Below, piece after piece: positions 52,450-59,359 of a DNA stretch of 59,359 bases. Made by a program: the position numbers and the translations under genes. The notes beneath the pieces were generated by a model, which saw only the letters and a program-made list of their open reading frames with translations, had not been told where the DNA came from and did not search any database. Source of the stretch: CBFGWV01 sp965652545 (lineage in GTDB: Bacteria; Pseudomonadota; Gammaproteobacteria; Competibacterales; Competibacteraceae); NCBI GenBank assembly GCA_965652545.1, contig CBFGWV010000006.1:1-59359 (forward strand), given 5' to 3'. The first letter of the stretch is position 1, and each line of letters begins with the position of its first letter.

Positions 52450-52638
52450 GGTTAAAGTGCTCTCGCAACGACAGAAGGTCGGTGGTCGTTAATCATCGTT
52501 AAGGGCTCGTCACAATCCTTTGCGATTTATAGCGGCCCGAAGGCGCCACCGTCGTAGAATAGTGCGAGGTCTTGTGTTAAATAATTCCATACGTGGTGCG
52601 GGAATAAGCGCCCCTAAGGGGATCTTCAGGAGGCTCGC

Positions 52639-53043
52639 TTGGCAACCAGTCCAGATCATGAAAACGACGCCATGGTCAAGGTGATGGTGGTGGACGACAG
52701 CGTCACGATCCGCCGCACAGCCGAAACCTTGCTCAAACGGGAAGGGTACGCGGTCGTTACCGCCGACGATGGCTTCGAGGCTTTGTCGAAGATCGTCGAC
52801 CACCGGCCGCACATCATATTCCTGGATATCATGATGCCGCGACTGGACGGGTACCAGACCTGCGCGGTCATCAAAAACAACGCATTGTTCAAAGAAACTC
52901 CGGTCGTGATGCTCTCCAGTAAGGATGGAGTATTCGATAAGGCGAGGGGGAAACTGGTCGGTTCTGAGCAGTTCGTCAGCAAACCGTTCACCAAAGAAGA
53001 CCTTCTCGAGGCTATCAAGGAGCACGTGAAGGGTACGCCCTGA
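52639..53043 (+). CDS. pilG: Twitching motility response regulator PilG
   Basis: The 134-residue product is a single receiver domain with D63 as phosphate acceptor (IIFLDIMMPRLDG), acidic pair near VVDDSV, and the late lysine in FVSKPFTKEDLLEAI. PilG acts in the Pil-Chp pathway to direct pilus extension and cAMP output. I chose the TTG start at 52639 since AGGAGG (52628-52633) lies five bases before it; ATG 52672 lacks such a site. This matches the usual PilG length. It opens the pilG-pilH-pilI-pilJ-chpA operon. Confidence 0.94.
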   Translation: MATSPDHENDAMVKVMVVDDSVTIRRTAETLLKREGYAVVTADDGFEALSKIVDHRPHIIFLDIMMPRLDGYQTCAVIKNNALFKETPVVMLSSKDGVFDKARGKLVGSEQFVSKPFTKEDLLEAIKEHVKGTP

Positions 53044-53105
53044 CACGATCCGCCGAGTATCACTGGTAAGTTAGGGCTTCGGCCCAGTGCAGGGAAACCG
53101 AGACG

Positions 53106-53471
53106 ATGGCTCGAATATTGATCGTTGATGACTCGCCCACCGAGGTGTTCGCCCTGGCGCGCATGCTGGAGGAGAACGGCCATGAGGCCATCAGCGCAAG
53201 CAATGCGGAGGAAGGGATTGCCCAGGCCAAGGGCGAGAAGCCCGACCTCATCCTGATGGATGTCGTGATGCCTGGCATGAACGGCTTTCAGGCCACGCGC
53301 AAGCTGTCCAAGGATCCCGACACGGCAGACATCCCGGTCATCATGGTCACAACCAAGGACCAGGACACGGACCGGATCTGGGGCCTGCGCCAGGGCGCTC
53401 GCGATTACGTCGTGAAGCCGCCGGTGGAGGCAGAGCTTCTGGCCAAGATCGCCGCGCTGCTTGGCGCGTGA
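53106..53471 (+). CDS. pilH: Twitching motility response regulator PilH
   Basis: The 121-residue single-domain receiver has D52 in LILMDVVMPGMNG, the VDDSP start and KPPVEAELLAKI at its end. PilH is the second receiver of the Pil-Chp system, thought to act as a phosphate sink or to favour pilus retraction. It follows pilG after 62 bases and is followed by pilI, which overlaps if a GTG at 53468 is used. Confidence 0.94.
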   Translation: MARILIVDDSPTEVFALARMLEENGHEAISASNAEEGIAQAKGEKPDLILMDVVMPGMNGFQATRKLSKDPDTADIPVIMVTTKDQDTDRIWGLRQGARDYVVKPPVEAELLAKIAALLGA

Positions 53472-53491
53472 CGGGTCAGGGTCCGAGCATC

Positions 53492-54061
53492 ATGTCCGCC
53501 CAGCCGCCCGTAACCGACACGCCGCGACGGATCGAGCATCCGTTCGATCAGCTGCTGGACATCGACCGGCGCTCGGTCGGTCGATACCAGAGCAGTGCCG
53601 AGATGTCCCAGGTTGCCGAGCGCGGTGGCCGCGTGGCGCTGAGACTGGGCAACTGGTATCTGATGTTCGCCATGGACGACATCGGCGAACTGGTGCCGTT
53701 GCCACGCCTGACCCGCGTACCGGGAGTCAAGCCCTGGTTCCTGGGTATTGCCAACCTGCGTGGCATGGTGGTTTCGGTGGCGGATCTGCGTCACTTCCTG
53801 ACCGGGCGACCGGCCAAGATCAACGCGAACAGCCGTATTGTGATTCTCAGATCGGGCGAGGACGAATTCGGAATTCTCATGGACGAGGTGATCGGCATGC
53901 GTCATTTCGGTGACGATCTGGCGGTCGATCCCAAAGGCCAGATAGAAGATGCGTTGCTTCCACTGGTGACAAAGGCCTTCAAGGCCGATGACCGTTTGTG
54001 GCTGCAGTTCGATGCACGGCAACTCGTCAGCAATCCGGGGTTCCTGGCTGCGGAAGCCTGA
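53492..54061 (+). CDS. pilI: Chemotaxis coupling protein PilI
   Basis: The 189-residue product is a CheW-like adaptor, linking the chemoreceptor PilJ to the kinase ChpA. It has the CheW pattern: LRLGNWYLMFAMDDIGELVPLP, then IANLRGMVVSVADLRHFL, and a late VIGMRHFGDDLAVDP segment. The start could be ATG 53492 or GTG 53468 (overlapping the pilH stop); I prefer ATG, which has AGGG upstream. It sits in the canonical pilHIJ order. Confidence 0.9.
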   Translation: MSAQPPVTDTPRRIEHPFDQLLDIDRRSVGRYQSSAEMSQVAERGGRVALRLGNWYLMFAMDDIGELVPLPRLTRVPGVKPWFLGIANLRGMVVSVADLRHFLTGRPAKINANSRIVILRSGEDEFGILMDEVIGMRHFGDDLAVDPKGQIEDALLPLVTKAFKADDRLWLQFDARQLVSNPGFLAAEA

Positions 54062-54106
54062 CCGGATGAGGATGGGGGGATACCGAATGTTTGAGGAGAG
54101 GGGTTC

Positions 54107-56194
54107 ATGAGTCAGGCAGGGGATGATCGGTCAAGCCGGCAGGACGACAACGCCCACAAGTACGTGATTCTGCTGTCGATGATTTTCTTCTTCATCGCGC
54201 TGATGGCTATCACCCTCGTGGTGGTGGAGCGCGGTAAAGCCGTCAACAGCAGTCTCACCGCGCTCACCTCCGAGCAGCGCCTGCTCAGCCAGAGTCTCGT
54301 GACCCAGGCGTTCGAGGCGGCGCAAGGCGACGACGGTGGTTTCGTGCGCCTGCGCGGGACCCGCGACCGCTTCACGGAAATCCTGGAAATCGAGGCCAAC
54401 GGCTCGGATGACGGCGAGATTCCCGCCGCCACGTCCAATACGGTGCCTTATATCCAGGACCTGGTGGATCAATGGCGGGATGCACGCGGCAACGTCGATG
54501 TGATTCTCGAGGGCCGCGAAGCGGTGCTGTCGGTGTCACGATTCGTGCCGCTGCTGGAACAGCTCATCCCCGAACTGCTCACCGCCTCCGACGAAGTGGC
54601 CAGCGAGGTCATCGCCAGCGGCGCCAACAGCCAGCAGGTGTATCTGGTCACCCGGCAGTTGTTACTCGGCCAGCGCATCGAATCGAACCTGCGCCGTATC
54701 CTGGGTGGCGGCACCGGGGCCGCCACCGCGGCCGACCGGTTCGGACGCGACGTGGCCTTGTTCCGGCGAGTGCTCGATGGGCTCGCGGAGGGCGACGCCG
54801 CACTGGGCGTGCAGCCGGTATCGACCATTGCCACGGCGGCGAAGATCAGCAACCTGAAGCGCTTGTTCTCCGATATCGAACAGGAGTCGGGCCGGGTGCT
54901 GTCGAATTCTCCCGAGTTGTTCCAGGTGCAGAATGCAACGCAGAACCTGTCCAATAGCGCAGGACCGCTGCTCGCCAAGGTCGAAGCCCTCGCAGGCTAC
55001 TACCAGAGCGCTGAGATCGGTGCACTCTCCCTGCCTCTGGGCCTGCGCCTGAGCCCGGTGTTCGGCTATGTTTGCGGTATCGTCGCACTGGTCGCGCTGA
55101 TCGGTCTGGCCCGCCTGCAGAACAAAGAAGCTCGCGAGCGTCTCGAAGAGTCCCAGCGTCAGCGGGAGGAAACCGAAGAGCAGAACAGCCGTAACCAGGA
55201 AGCCATTCTGCGCCTGCTGGATGAACTGGGCGATCTGGCCGAAGGCGACCTCACGGTGCAGGCCAGTGTGACCGAGGACATTACCGGCGCTATCGCGGAC
55301 TCGGTGAACTACGCCATCGAAGCGCTTCGCGATCTGGTATCCACCATCAACACCACGTCCGAACAGATGGCTGCCGCCGCCCAGGACACCCGTGGCGTCG
55401 CAGACCGCCTGGCCCGGGCGTCGGAAGTACAGGCGCGTCAGATCGAATCCGCGTCCGGCACGGTGATGCAGATGGCCCAGGCCATGGACGAGGTCTCCGA
55501 GCGCACGGCATCGTCCGCCGAAGTGGCCGAGAAATCCGTGGGTATCGCCCATGAGGGTGGCGAGCGTGTGCGCCGCACCATCCAGGGTATGGACGCCATT
55601 CGCGAGCACATTCAGGAAACCTCCAAGCGCATCAAGCGCCTGGGCGAATCCTCCCAGGAAATCGGCGACATCGTGGCGCTGATCAACGATATCGCCGACC
55701 AGACCAACATCCTGGCCCTGAACGCCGCCATCCAGGCCTCGGCGGCCGGTGAAGCCGGTCGCGGTTTTGCGGTGGTCGCCGACGAAGTGCAACGACTGGC
55801 CGAACGCTCTGGTAACGCGACGAAGCGGATCGAGGCCCTGGTGAAGACCATTCAGGCCGACACCAACGAGGCCATCATTTCGATGGAGAAGAGCACCACG
55901 GAAGTGGTGAACGGTGCCGACCTGGCCGAGAAAGCCGGTGAAGCGCTGGATGAGATCGAAACCGTGTCCGCGCGTCTGGCCGAATTGATCAACGACGTGT
56001 CGAAGTCCGCCGGTCAGGTGACCGAAATGGCCTCGCGGGTGGCCAACGCCATGACCTCGATTAACGAGATTACCGCCCAGACCTCGGAAAGCTCGGTGAC
56101 CACGGCCGCCTCGGTGGCCAAGCTCAACCAGCTTGCCCAGGAATTACAACAATCGGTGGCCGGTTTCCGGCTGCCTGCGGAGTCCGCCACCTGA
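54107..56194 (+). CDS. pilJ: Pilus methyl-accepting chemotaxis protein PilJ
   Basis: The 695-residue receptor has a membrane segment at about 19-40, a long helical periplasmic domain (about 45-300) with two related helical bundles, and a second segment near 308-328. The cytoplasmic part carries a HAMP-like region and the MCP signalling hairpin, with tip segment ALNAAIQASAAGEAGRGFAVVADEVQRLAERS. PilJ senses type IV pilus and surface state. A GAGGAGA site precedes the ATG. The chpA gene follows after a 100-base gap with a strong hairpin; pilK is missing. Confidence 0.95.
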   Translation: MSQAGDDRSSRQDDNAHKYVILLSMIFFFIALMAITLVVVERGKAVNSSLTALTSEQRLLSQSLVTQAFEAAQGDDGGFVRLRGTRDRFTEILEIEANGSDDGEIPAATSNTVPYIQDLVDQWRDARGNVDVILEGREAVLSVSRFVPLLEQLIPELLTASDEVASEVIASGANSQQVYLVTRQLLLGQRIESNLRRILGGGTGAATAADRFGRDVALFRRVLDGLAEGDAALGVQPVSTIATAAKISNLKRLFSDIEQESGRVLSNSPELFQVQNATQNLSNSAGPLLAKVEALAGYYQSAEIGALSLPLGLRLSPVFGYVCGIVALVALIGLARLQNKEARERLEESQRQREETEEQNSRNQEAILRLLDELGDLAEGDLTVQASVTEDITGAIADSVNYAIEALRDLVSTINTTSEQMAAAAQDTRGVADRLARASEVQARQIESASGTVMQMAQAMDEVSERTASSAEVAEKSVGIAHEGGERVRRTIQGMDAIREHIQETSKRIKRLGESSQEIGDIVALINDIADQTNILALNAAIQASAAGEAGRGFAVVADEVQRLAERSGNATKRIEALVKTIQADTNEAIISMEKSTTEVVNGADLAEKAGEALDEIETVSARLAELINDVSKSAGQVTEMASRVANAMTSINEITAQTSESSVTTAASVAKLNQLAQELQQSVAGFRLPAESAT

Positions 56195-56248
56195 GGACTT
56201 GCTGGATCAAGGCCTGCATGTGGTTTACGCATACGCGAGGAAAGACTT

Positions 56249-56273
56249 CAGGGCGGCCCTTGCGGCCGCCCTG
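56249..56273 (+). other. Strong hairpin between pilJ and chpA
   Basis: A 10-bp perfect stem (56249-56258 with 56264-56273, loop CTTGC) lies 54 bases after the pilJ stop and 21 bases before the chpA start codon. It lacks a full T run after it, so it is more likely an attenuating or stabilising hairpin than a full terminator. Its position could set different levels for receptor and kinase. The effect is inferred. Confidence 0.65.
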
Positions 56274-56294
56274 TCGTAACGGCCGGAGCGATTT

Positions 56295-59200
56295 ATGAGC
56301 AGTCCCGCCTTCGATAATCCGTTGAAACTGCTGAAGGACGAGATCGAAACCAATCTCGGCCGTATTCAGGATGCCCTGGAGTCCTACATGGAGGATCCGG
56401 ACGACGGCGATCAATTGCCGGCCGTCCAGACCTGGATCAACGAGATCCGGGGCGGATTCTTCATGCTTGACGAGATCACCGCAGCGGCGTTGTGCAACGA
56501 GCTGACCGCGCTGGTGGGTGGGCTGCACGATGGCAGCATCAGCCAGCGCGACCAGGCCCGCGACGTCCTGCTTCGCGGTATCCTTCAGTTGCCCCGCTTC
56601 CTGGAGTGGATGCAGCGCGAGGGTGAGAAGCCCGACTTCGACCTGCGCATTCTCATCGACCGGGTGCGCGATGTGCGCGGTCTGCCGCCTATCGGCATGA
56701 CTGCCGAAGGCGCCATCATCGATATGTCGGCGCTGGCCGTCCGGGCGCGGCCGGCGCTTCAACGCCATCTCCTCGCCTTGTTGCGCAAGCAGGCAGTCAA
56801 CGCGGTACTCGAGCGTTTGGCCCACCTGTTCCAGAGCCTTGCAGAATCCAGCCCCGAGATGCTGCGCCGACGCCTATGGGCCGACGCGGTGGTCATCGCC
56901 AGAGAAGTCCGGGCCGGTCATCTTCCCCTCGAGCTCGATATCCACCGTTTGTTCCGCGATCTCGACCAGGAACTCAAACGCATGGTCGCCGCGGAACCTG
57001 CGACCCCGGACCGCCTGGGCGGTCTGGTCACGCGCATGGAACAGGTGCTCGAGCGTTGCGACGGGGGGCGTACGCATCTTGCGGCCGTTGGCAAGGCCCT
57101 GCCGGGGGCCGGCGAAGAATCTGCGGAGCCGCCAGCACTGCTGGATGTGGAAACCCTGCTGCAGATCGCCGGTTACCTTCGCGAGGCACTCACACTGGTC
57201 AAGGACGCCGTCGATCGCATGGCGCGCGACCCCGACCGCCATGTCAGCGTGATCGAAGGTCATCCCGATCGTATTCATATACTCGGCAATGTGCTGGAGC
57301 TGCTCAATCTGGGCCTGCCGCGGCAATTCGCCAACCGTGTGGAGTCAATGCTCAGGACGTGGCAGACACAGTCGCAGCGGGTCGCCGATCACGACCTGCT
57401 GCGCGTCGCCGCCGATCTCATCCTGATCGAGAACAGCCTCGACAGCATCGGCGACGGTCATCTGCTGCTCGCTCTGAGCAAAATCGGCCCCGATGTGTCT
57501 GATCCCGACATCCACGCCGACCTCCTGGTGTCGGTCGAGCATCGCCGCAGTCGACGGATTCTCGTCCACGAGGGCGTCATCGGCCTTGGCAGGGCTCGAG
57601 AAGCCTTGATCGAAGCAGGGGCGACACCGCCCTGGGAAGAGGTCGGCCATGACCTCTACCTGCTCAAAGGCGTTTTCGCCCTGCTTGGCCAAGCGGCTCC
57701 GACTCATCTCATACAGCGTCTCGTGCGGGCCACCGAAGCCTTGGCCGCAGGGCAGGCGGTGACCGCCCCCGACAAGCTGCTGTCCCACGTGGCCGAGGTT
57801 GTCGTCGCGCTGGAATACCTGCTTGCCGGCATGGCCGAGGGCAAGCCTACCGACCCGGCCTTGCTCTCCGGCGCGGTGAGCCGCATGCAGTCCATAGAAA
57901 GCCTGTTCGAGACGCCATTGCCGGCGCTCGAACTGGCCACGGTTGCCGCACCGCTGACGCCGGCATTGTTGAAGAGCGCAAATGAGCCGGTACTGGAGGT
58001 CACTTCGGCACCACCCGTCGTCACCGGTCCCGGTCCTGATCGCGCACCCACCGTCGCCGAGCCGGTCAACGAGCAACCTGCGGCTGCTGAACCCGACGCC
58101 GAGCCGTTTGCCGAGATCGCAATCGCGGACGAGCCGATCACCGACACGGCAACCGAGCTCGACACACCCGAGGTGGAACACGTCACGGGCAGTGCGGAAG
58201 TAGAAACAACCGACGACACGCTCCCCGAGATGGAGCTGTTCGACCTCGACGATGGAAGCACGGACGACACGTCGACCAGCATCGCAGAGGCCCCCGCATC
58301 GCCATCTGCGGCAATGGACAACCCGGAATCCGACCTATTCGATTTCGACTTCACCGAAGTCGAAACCGCATTCGATGACGAATCGCAGCGCTCGGACACC
58401 GCCGAAGCGGAAGACGACTACCTCAAGTCGGACGATGCGCCATATGTCGACTTGCTCGCCGCCGAATCGACGAACGAGACGCCGCTTGAATCGAGCGCGG
58501 GCGCGAGCCTGACGGTCGACTTCCTCGATCCGTCGGACTTCCAGGATCAGTTTCCCGAATGGACGGAGACCACCCAGACGCCAGAGCAGGCACCTGATGT
58601 CGGCACTCCATCGGATGTGGCGGACGAAGCCGATCTGTCCCATGCACTCAGCGCCCTGGCACCGGCACCAGACGAGGACATGGACGACTCCGGAGCCGAC
58701 ATAGACCCGGAGTTCCTCGAGATCTTCTTCGAGGAGGCGCAAGGCGAAGTCGAGAATATCCGCGACGGCCTGGAATCCTGGCGACGCGATCCCGATGACC
58801 GTAATGCGCTCACCGGGATCCGCCGCTCCTTCCACACCCTCAAGGGCAGCGGCCGGATGGTCGGCCAGACCACGCTGGGCGAGTTCGCTTGGCGTTTCGA
58901 GCGCTTGCTGAACAAGGTGCTGGAACGCAGCCTATCGTCCAGCGACACCATCATCGAGGCGACCGAGGGTGCGGTCGGCGTGATCGAAGAGATCGTAGCG
59001 GCCAACGGTTCACTGGCCGGACTTCGACCCCGCATCGAAGCGTTGCAGGCCTGGGCCGATACGCTTGAGCACGGACAAGGCAGCGTTCCAGAATCGGCCG
59101 AGGATACCAACGCGCCAGAGGCCGCCGCGCCGGCGGTGGCCGAAACCGTCTGGAGCGACACGCCAGCGAGCGATGGCCCCGCCCACGAGAGGGCCGAGGC

Positions 59201-59359
59201 GGAACTCGAAGCGATCTGGGAGGCGCCATCGATCGATATCGACGAGCCTCACGAGGCCACCGTGGAATCGGCGGTGATCGAGGAGCCGGCAACGGCCCGC
59301 GAGCCCGAAGCCGAAGCCGAAGCCGAAGCCGAAGCCGAAGCCGAAGCCGAAGCCGAAGC
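56295..59359 (+). CDS. chpA: Pil-Chp hybrid histidine kinase, N-terminal part
   Basis: The window holds the first 1,021 codons of a large CheA-like kinase, ChpA/PilL, and cuts it at the right edge. Its start ATG 56295 is 100 bases after pilJ. The N-terminus has helical HPt-like domains. In the first two the active histidine appears replaced (N49 in WINEIRGGFFML, Y455 in LYLLKGVFALLG), so they are probably non-phosphorylated. H847, in RRSFHTLKGSGRMVG, is a good HPt site. Between about residues 560 and 810 is an acidic, low-complexity linker. The catalytic and CheW-type parts lie outside the window. Confidence 0.92.
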   Translation, partial: MSSPAFDNPLKLLKDEIETNLGRIQDALESYMEDPDDGDQLPAVQTWINEIRGGFFMLDEITAAALCNELTALVGGLHDGSISQRDQARDVLLRGILQLPRFLEWMQREGEKPDFDLRILIDRVRDVRGLPPIGMTAEGAIIDMSALAVRARPALQRHLLALLRKQAVNAVLERLAHLFQSLAESSPEMLRRRLWADAVVIAREVRAGHLPLELDIHRLFRDLDQELKRMVAAEPATPDRLGGLVTRMEQVLERCDGGRTHLAAVGKALPGAGEESAEPPALLDVETLLQIAGYLREALTLVKDAVDRMARDPDRHVSVIEGHPDRIHILGNVLELLNLGLPRQFANRVESMLRTWQTQSQRVADHDLLRVAADLILIENSLDSIGDGHLLLALSKIGPDVSDPDIHADLLVSVEHRRSRRILVHEGVIGLGRAREALIEAGATPPWEEVGHDLYLLKGVFALLGQAAPTHLIQRLVRATEALAAGQAVTAPDKLLSHVAEVVVALEYLLAGMAEGKPTDPALLSGAVSRMQSIESLFETPLPALELATVAAPLTPALLKSANEPVLEVTSAPPVVTGPGPDRAPTVAEPVNEQPAAAEPDAEPFAEIAIADEPITDTATELDTPEVEHVTGSAEVETTDDTLPEMELFDLDDGSTDDTSTSIAEAPASPSAAMDNPESDLFDFDFTEVETAFDDESQRSDTAEAEDDYLKSDDAPYVDLLAAESTNETPLESSAGASLTVDFLDPSDFQDQFPEWTETTQTPEQAPDVGTPSDVADEADLSHALSALAPAPDEDMDDSGADIDPEFLEIFFEEAQGEVENIRDGLESWRRDPDDRNALTGIRRSFHTLKGSGRMVGQTTLGEFAWRFERLLNKVLERSLSSSDTIIEATEGAVGVIEEIVAANGSLAGLRPRIEALQAWADTLEHGQGSVPESAEDTNAPEAAAPAVAETVWSDTPASDGPAHERAEAELEAIWEAPSIDIDEPHEATVESAVIEEPATAREPEAEAEAEAEAEAEAEAE
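59305..59359 (+). repeat. Tandem CCGAAG hexamers inside chpA, cut by window edge
   Basis: At least nine CCGAAG units in a row run from 59305 to the window end, giving a repeated Glu-Ala stretch in ChpA. It keeps the reading frame because the unit has six bases. The count could vary by replication slippage. Its true length is unknown because the window ends within it. Confidence 0.95.

Noticed and set aside
54662..55792. 376-codon minus-strand frame
   Set aside because: It is antisense to pilJ, with Gly/His/Arg-rich composition and no domain.
1..59359. CRISPR arrays, tRNA or rRNA genes, transposases, phage genes
   Set aside because: Looked for on both strands; no direct-repeat array with spacers, no cloverleaf with a convincing acceptor end, and no transposase or integrase motif was seen.

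Overview
The window is GC-rich DNA from a gammaproteobacterium. The long run yggT-proC-yggS-pilT, then pyrC'-pyrB-pyrR-ruvX-yqgE-tonB-gshB-pilGHIJ-chpA, matches from memory the PA0392-PA0413 order of Pseudomonas aeruginosa. AlgB/KinB-like, DctB/DctD-like, MlaA and a DksA relative agree with this. The soluble fds formate dehydrogenase, TAXI-type TRAP transporter, absence of pilU after pilT and absence of pilK after pilJ argue against a typical Pseudomonas. A free-living marine, halophilic or sulfur-oxidiser-like lineage would fit, but I cannot name the genus. No rRNA, tRNA, CRISPR array, prophage or transposase gene was seen.

Layout. 1-3804: lower glycolysis (gap end, pgk, a SMI1/KNR4-like gene, pyk), with a convergent DUF599 membrane protein. 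4613-6944: a Crp/Fnr regulator, an exported helical protein and an exported double-BON protein. 7196-10740: sigma54 regulator AlgB-like, kinase KinB-like and an orphan HPt protein. 10841-11749: a methyltransferase and a TPR protein. 11753-17652: NAD-linked formate dehydrogenase operon fdsGBA-fdhD-fdsD, with a LysR regulator upstream. 19114-20977: mlaA, DUF2007 and a lipid A-type acyltransferase. 21103-23973: AraC regulator, azlCD exporter and an EamA permease. 24149-29000s: dksA-like gene, ABC-2 exporter pair, apbE. 27948-34787: DUF1850, fused TRAP permease, TAXI receptor and their probable controllers DctD/DctB. 34795-39425: HtrA protease, CbpA, MoaB, patatin-like esterase, SafE-like membrane protein. 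39541-45807: a GGDEF/EAL protein, yggT, proC, yggS, pilT. 46039-50480: pyrimidine block, ruvX and yqgE. 50603-59359: tonB, gshB and the Pil-Chp surface-sensing pathway, cut off inside chpA.

The most unusual signal is a family of three intergenic elements (17925-18038, 24623-24736, 45892-46005). Each is exactly 114 bp. Each has 31-nt arms that are perfectly, or with one mismatch, self-complementary although the arm sequence differs between copies. Each also has a conserved 52-nt core folding into two small hairpins with GGA in the loop, whose stems covary. The second hairpin closely resembles the known CsrA/RsmA binding consensus. This points to a selected RNA or single-strand DNA structure, possibly a CsrA-type sponge or site, a bidirectional terminator, or a REP-like mobile repeat.

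Other points of interest are a sigma54-type promoter before the TAXI gene next to dctBD, a second sigma54-like site before the exported helical protein, a dihydroorotase without its metal-binding histidines, a PyrK-like protein without a visible Fe-S motif, an AT-rich GTTTTAA heptad fold-back at 39412-39536, and degenerate HPt domains in ChpA.
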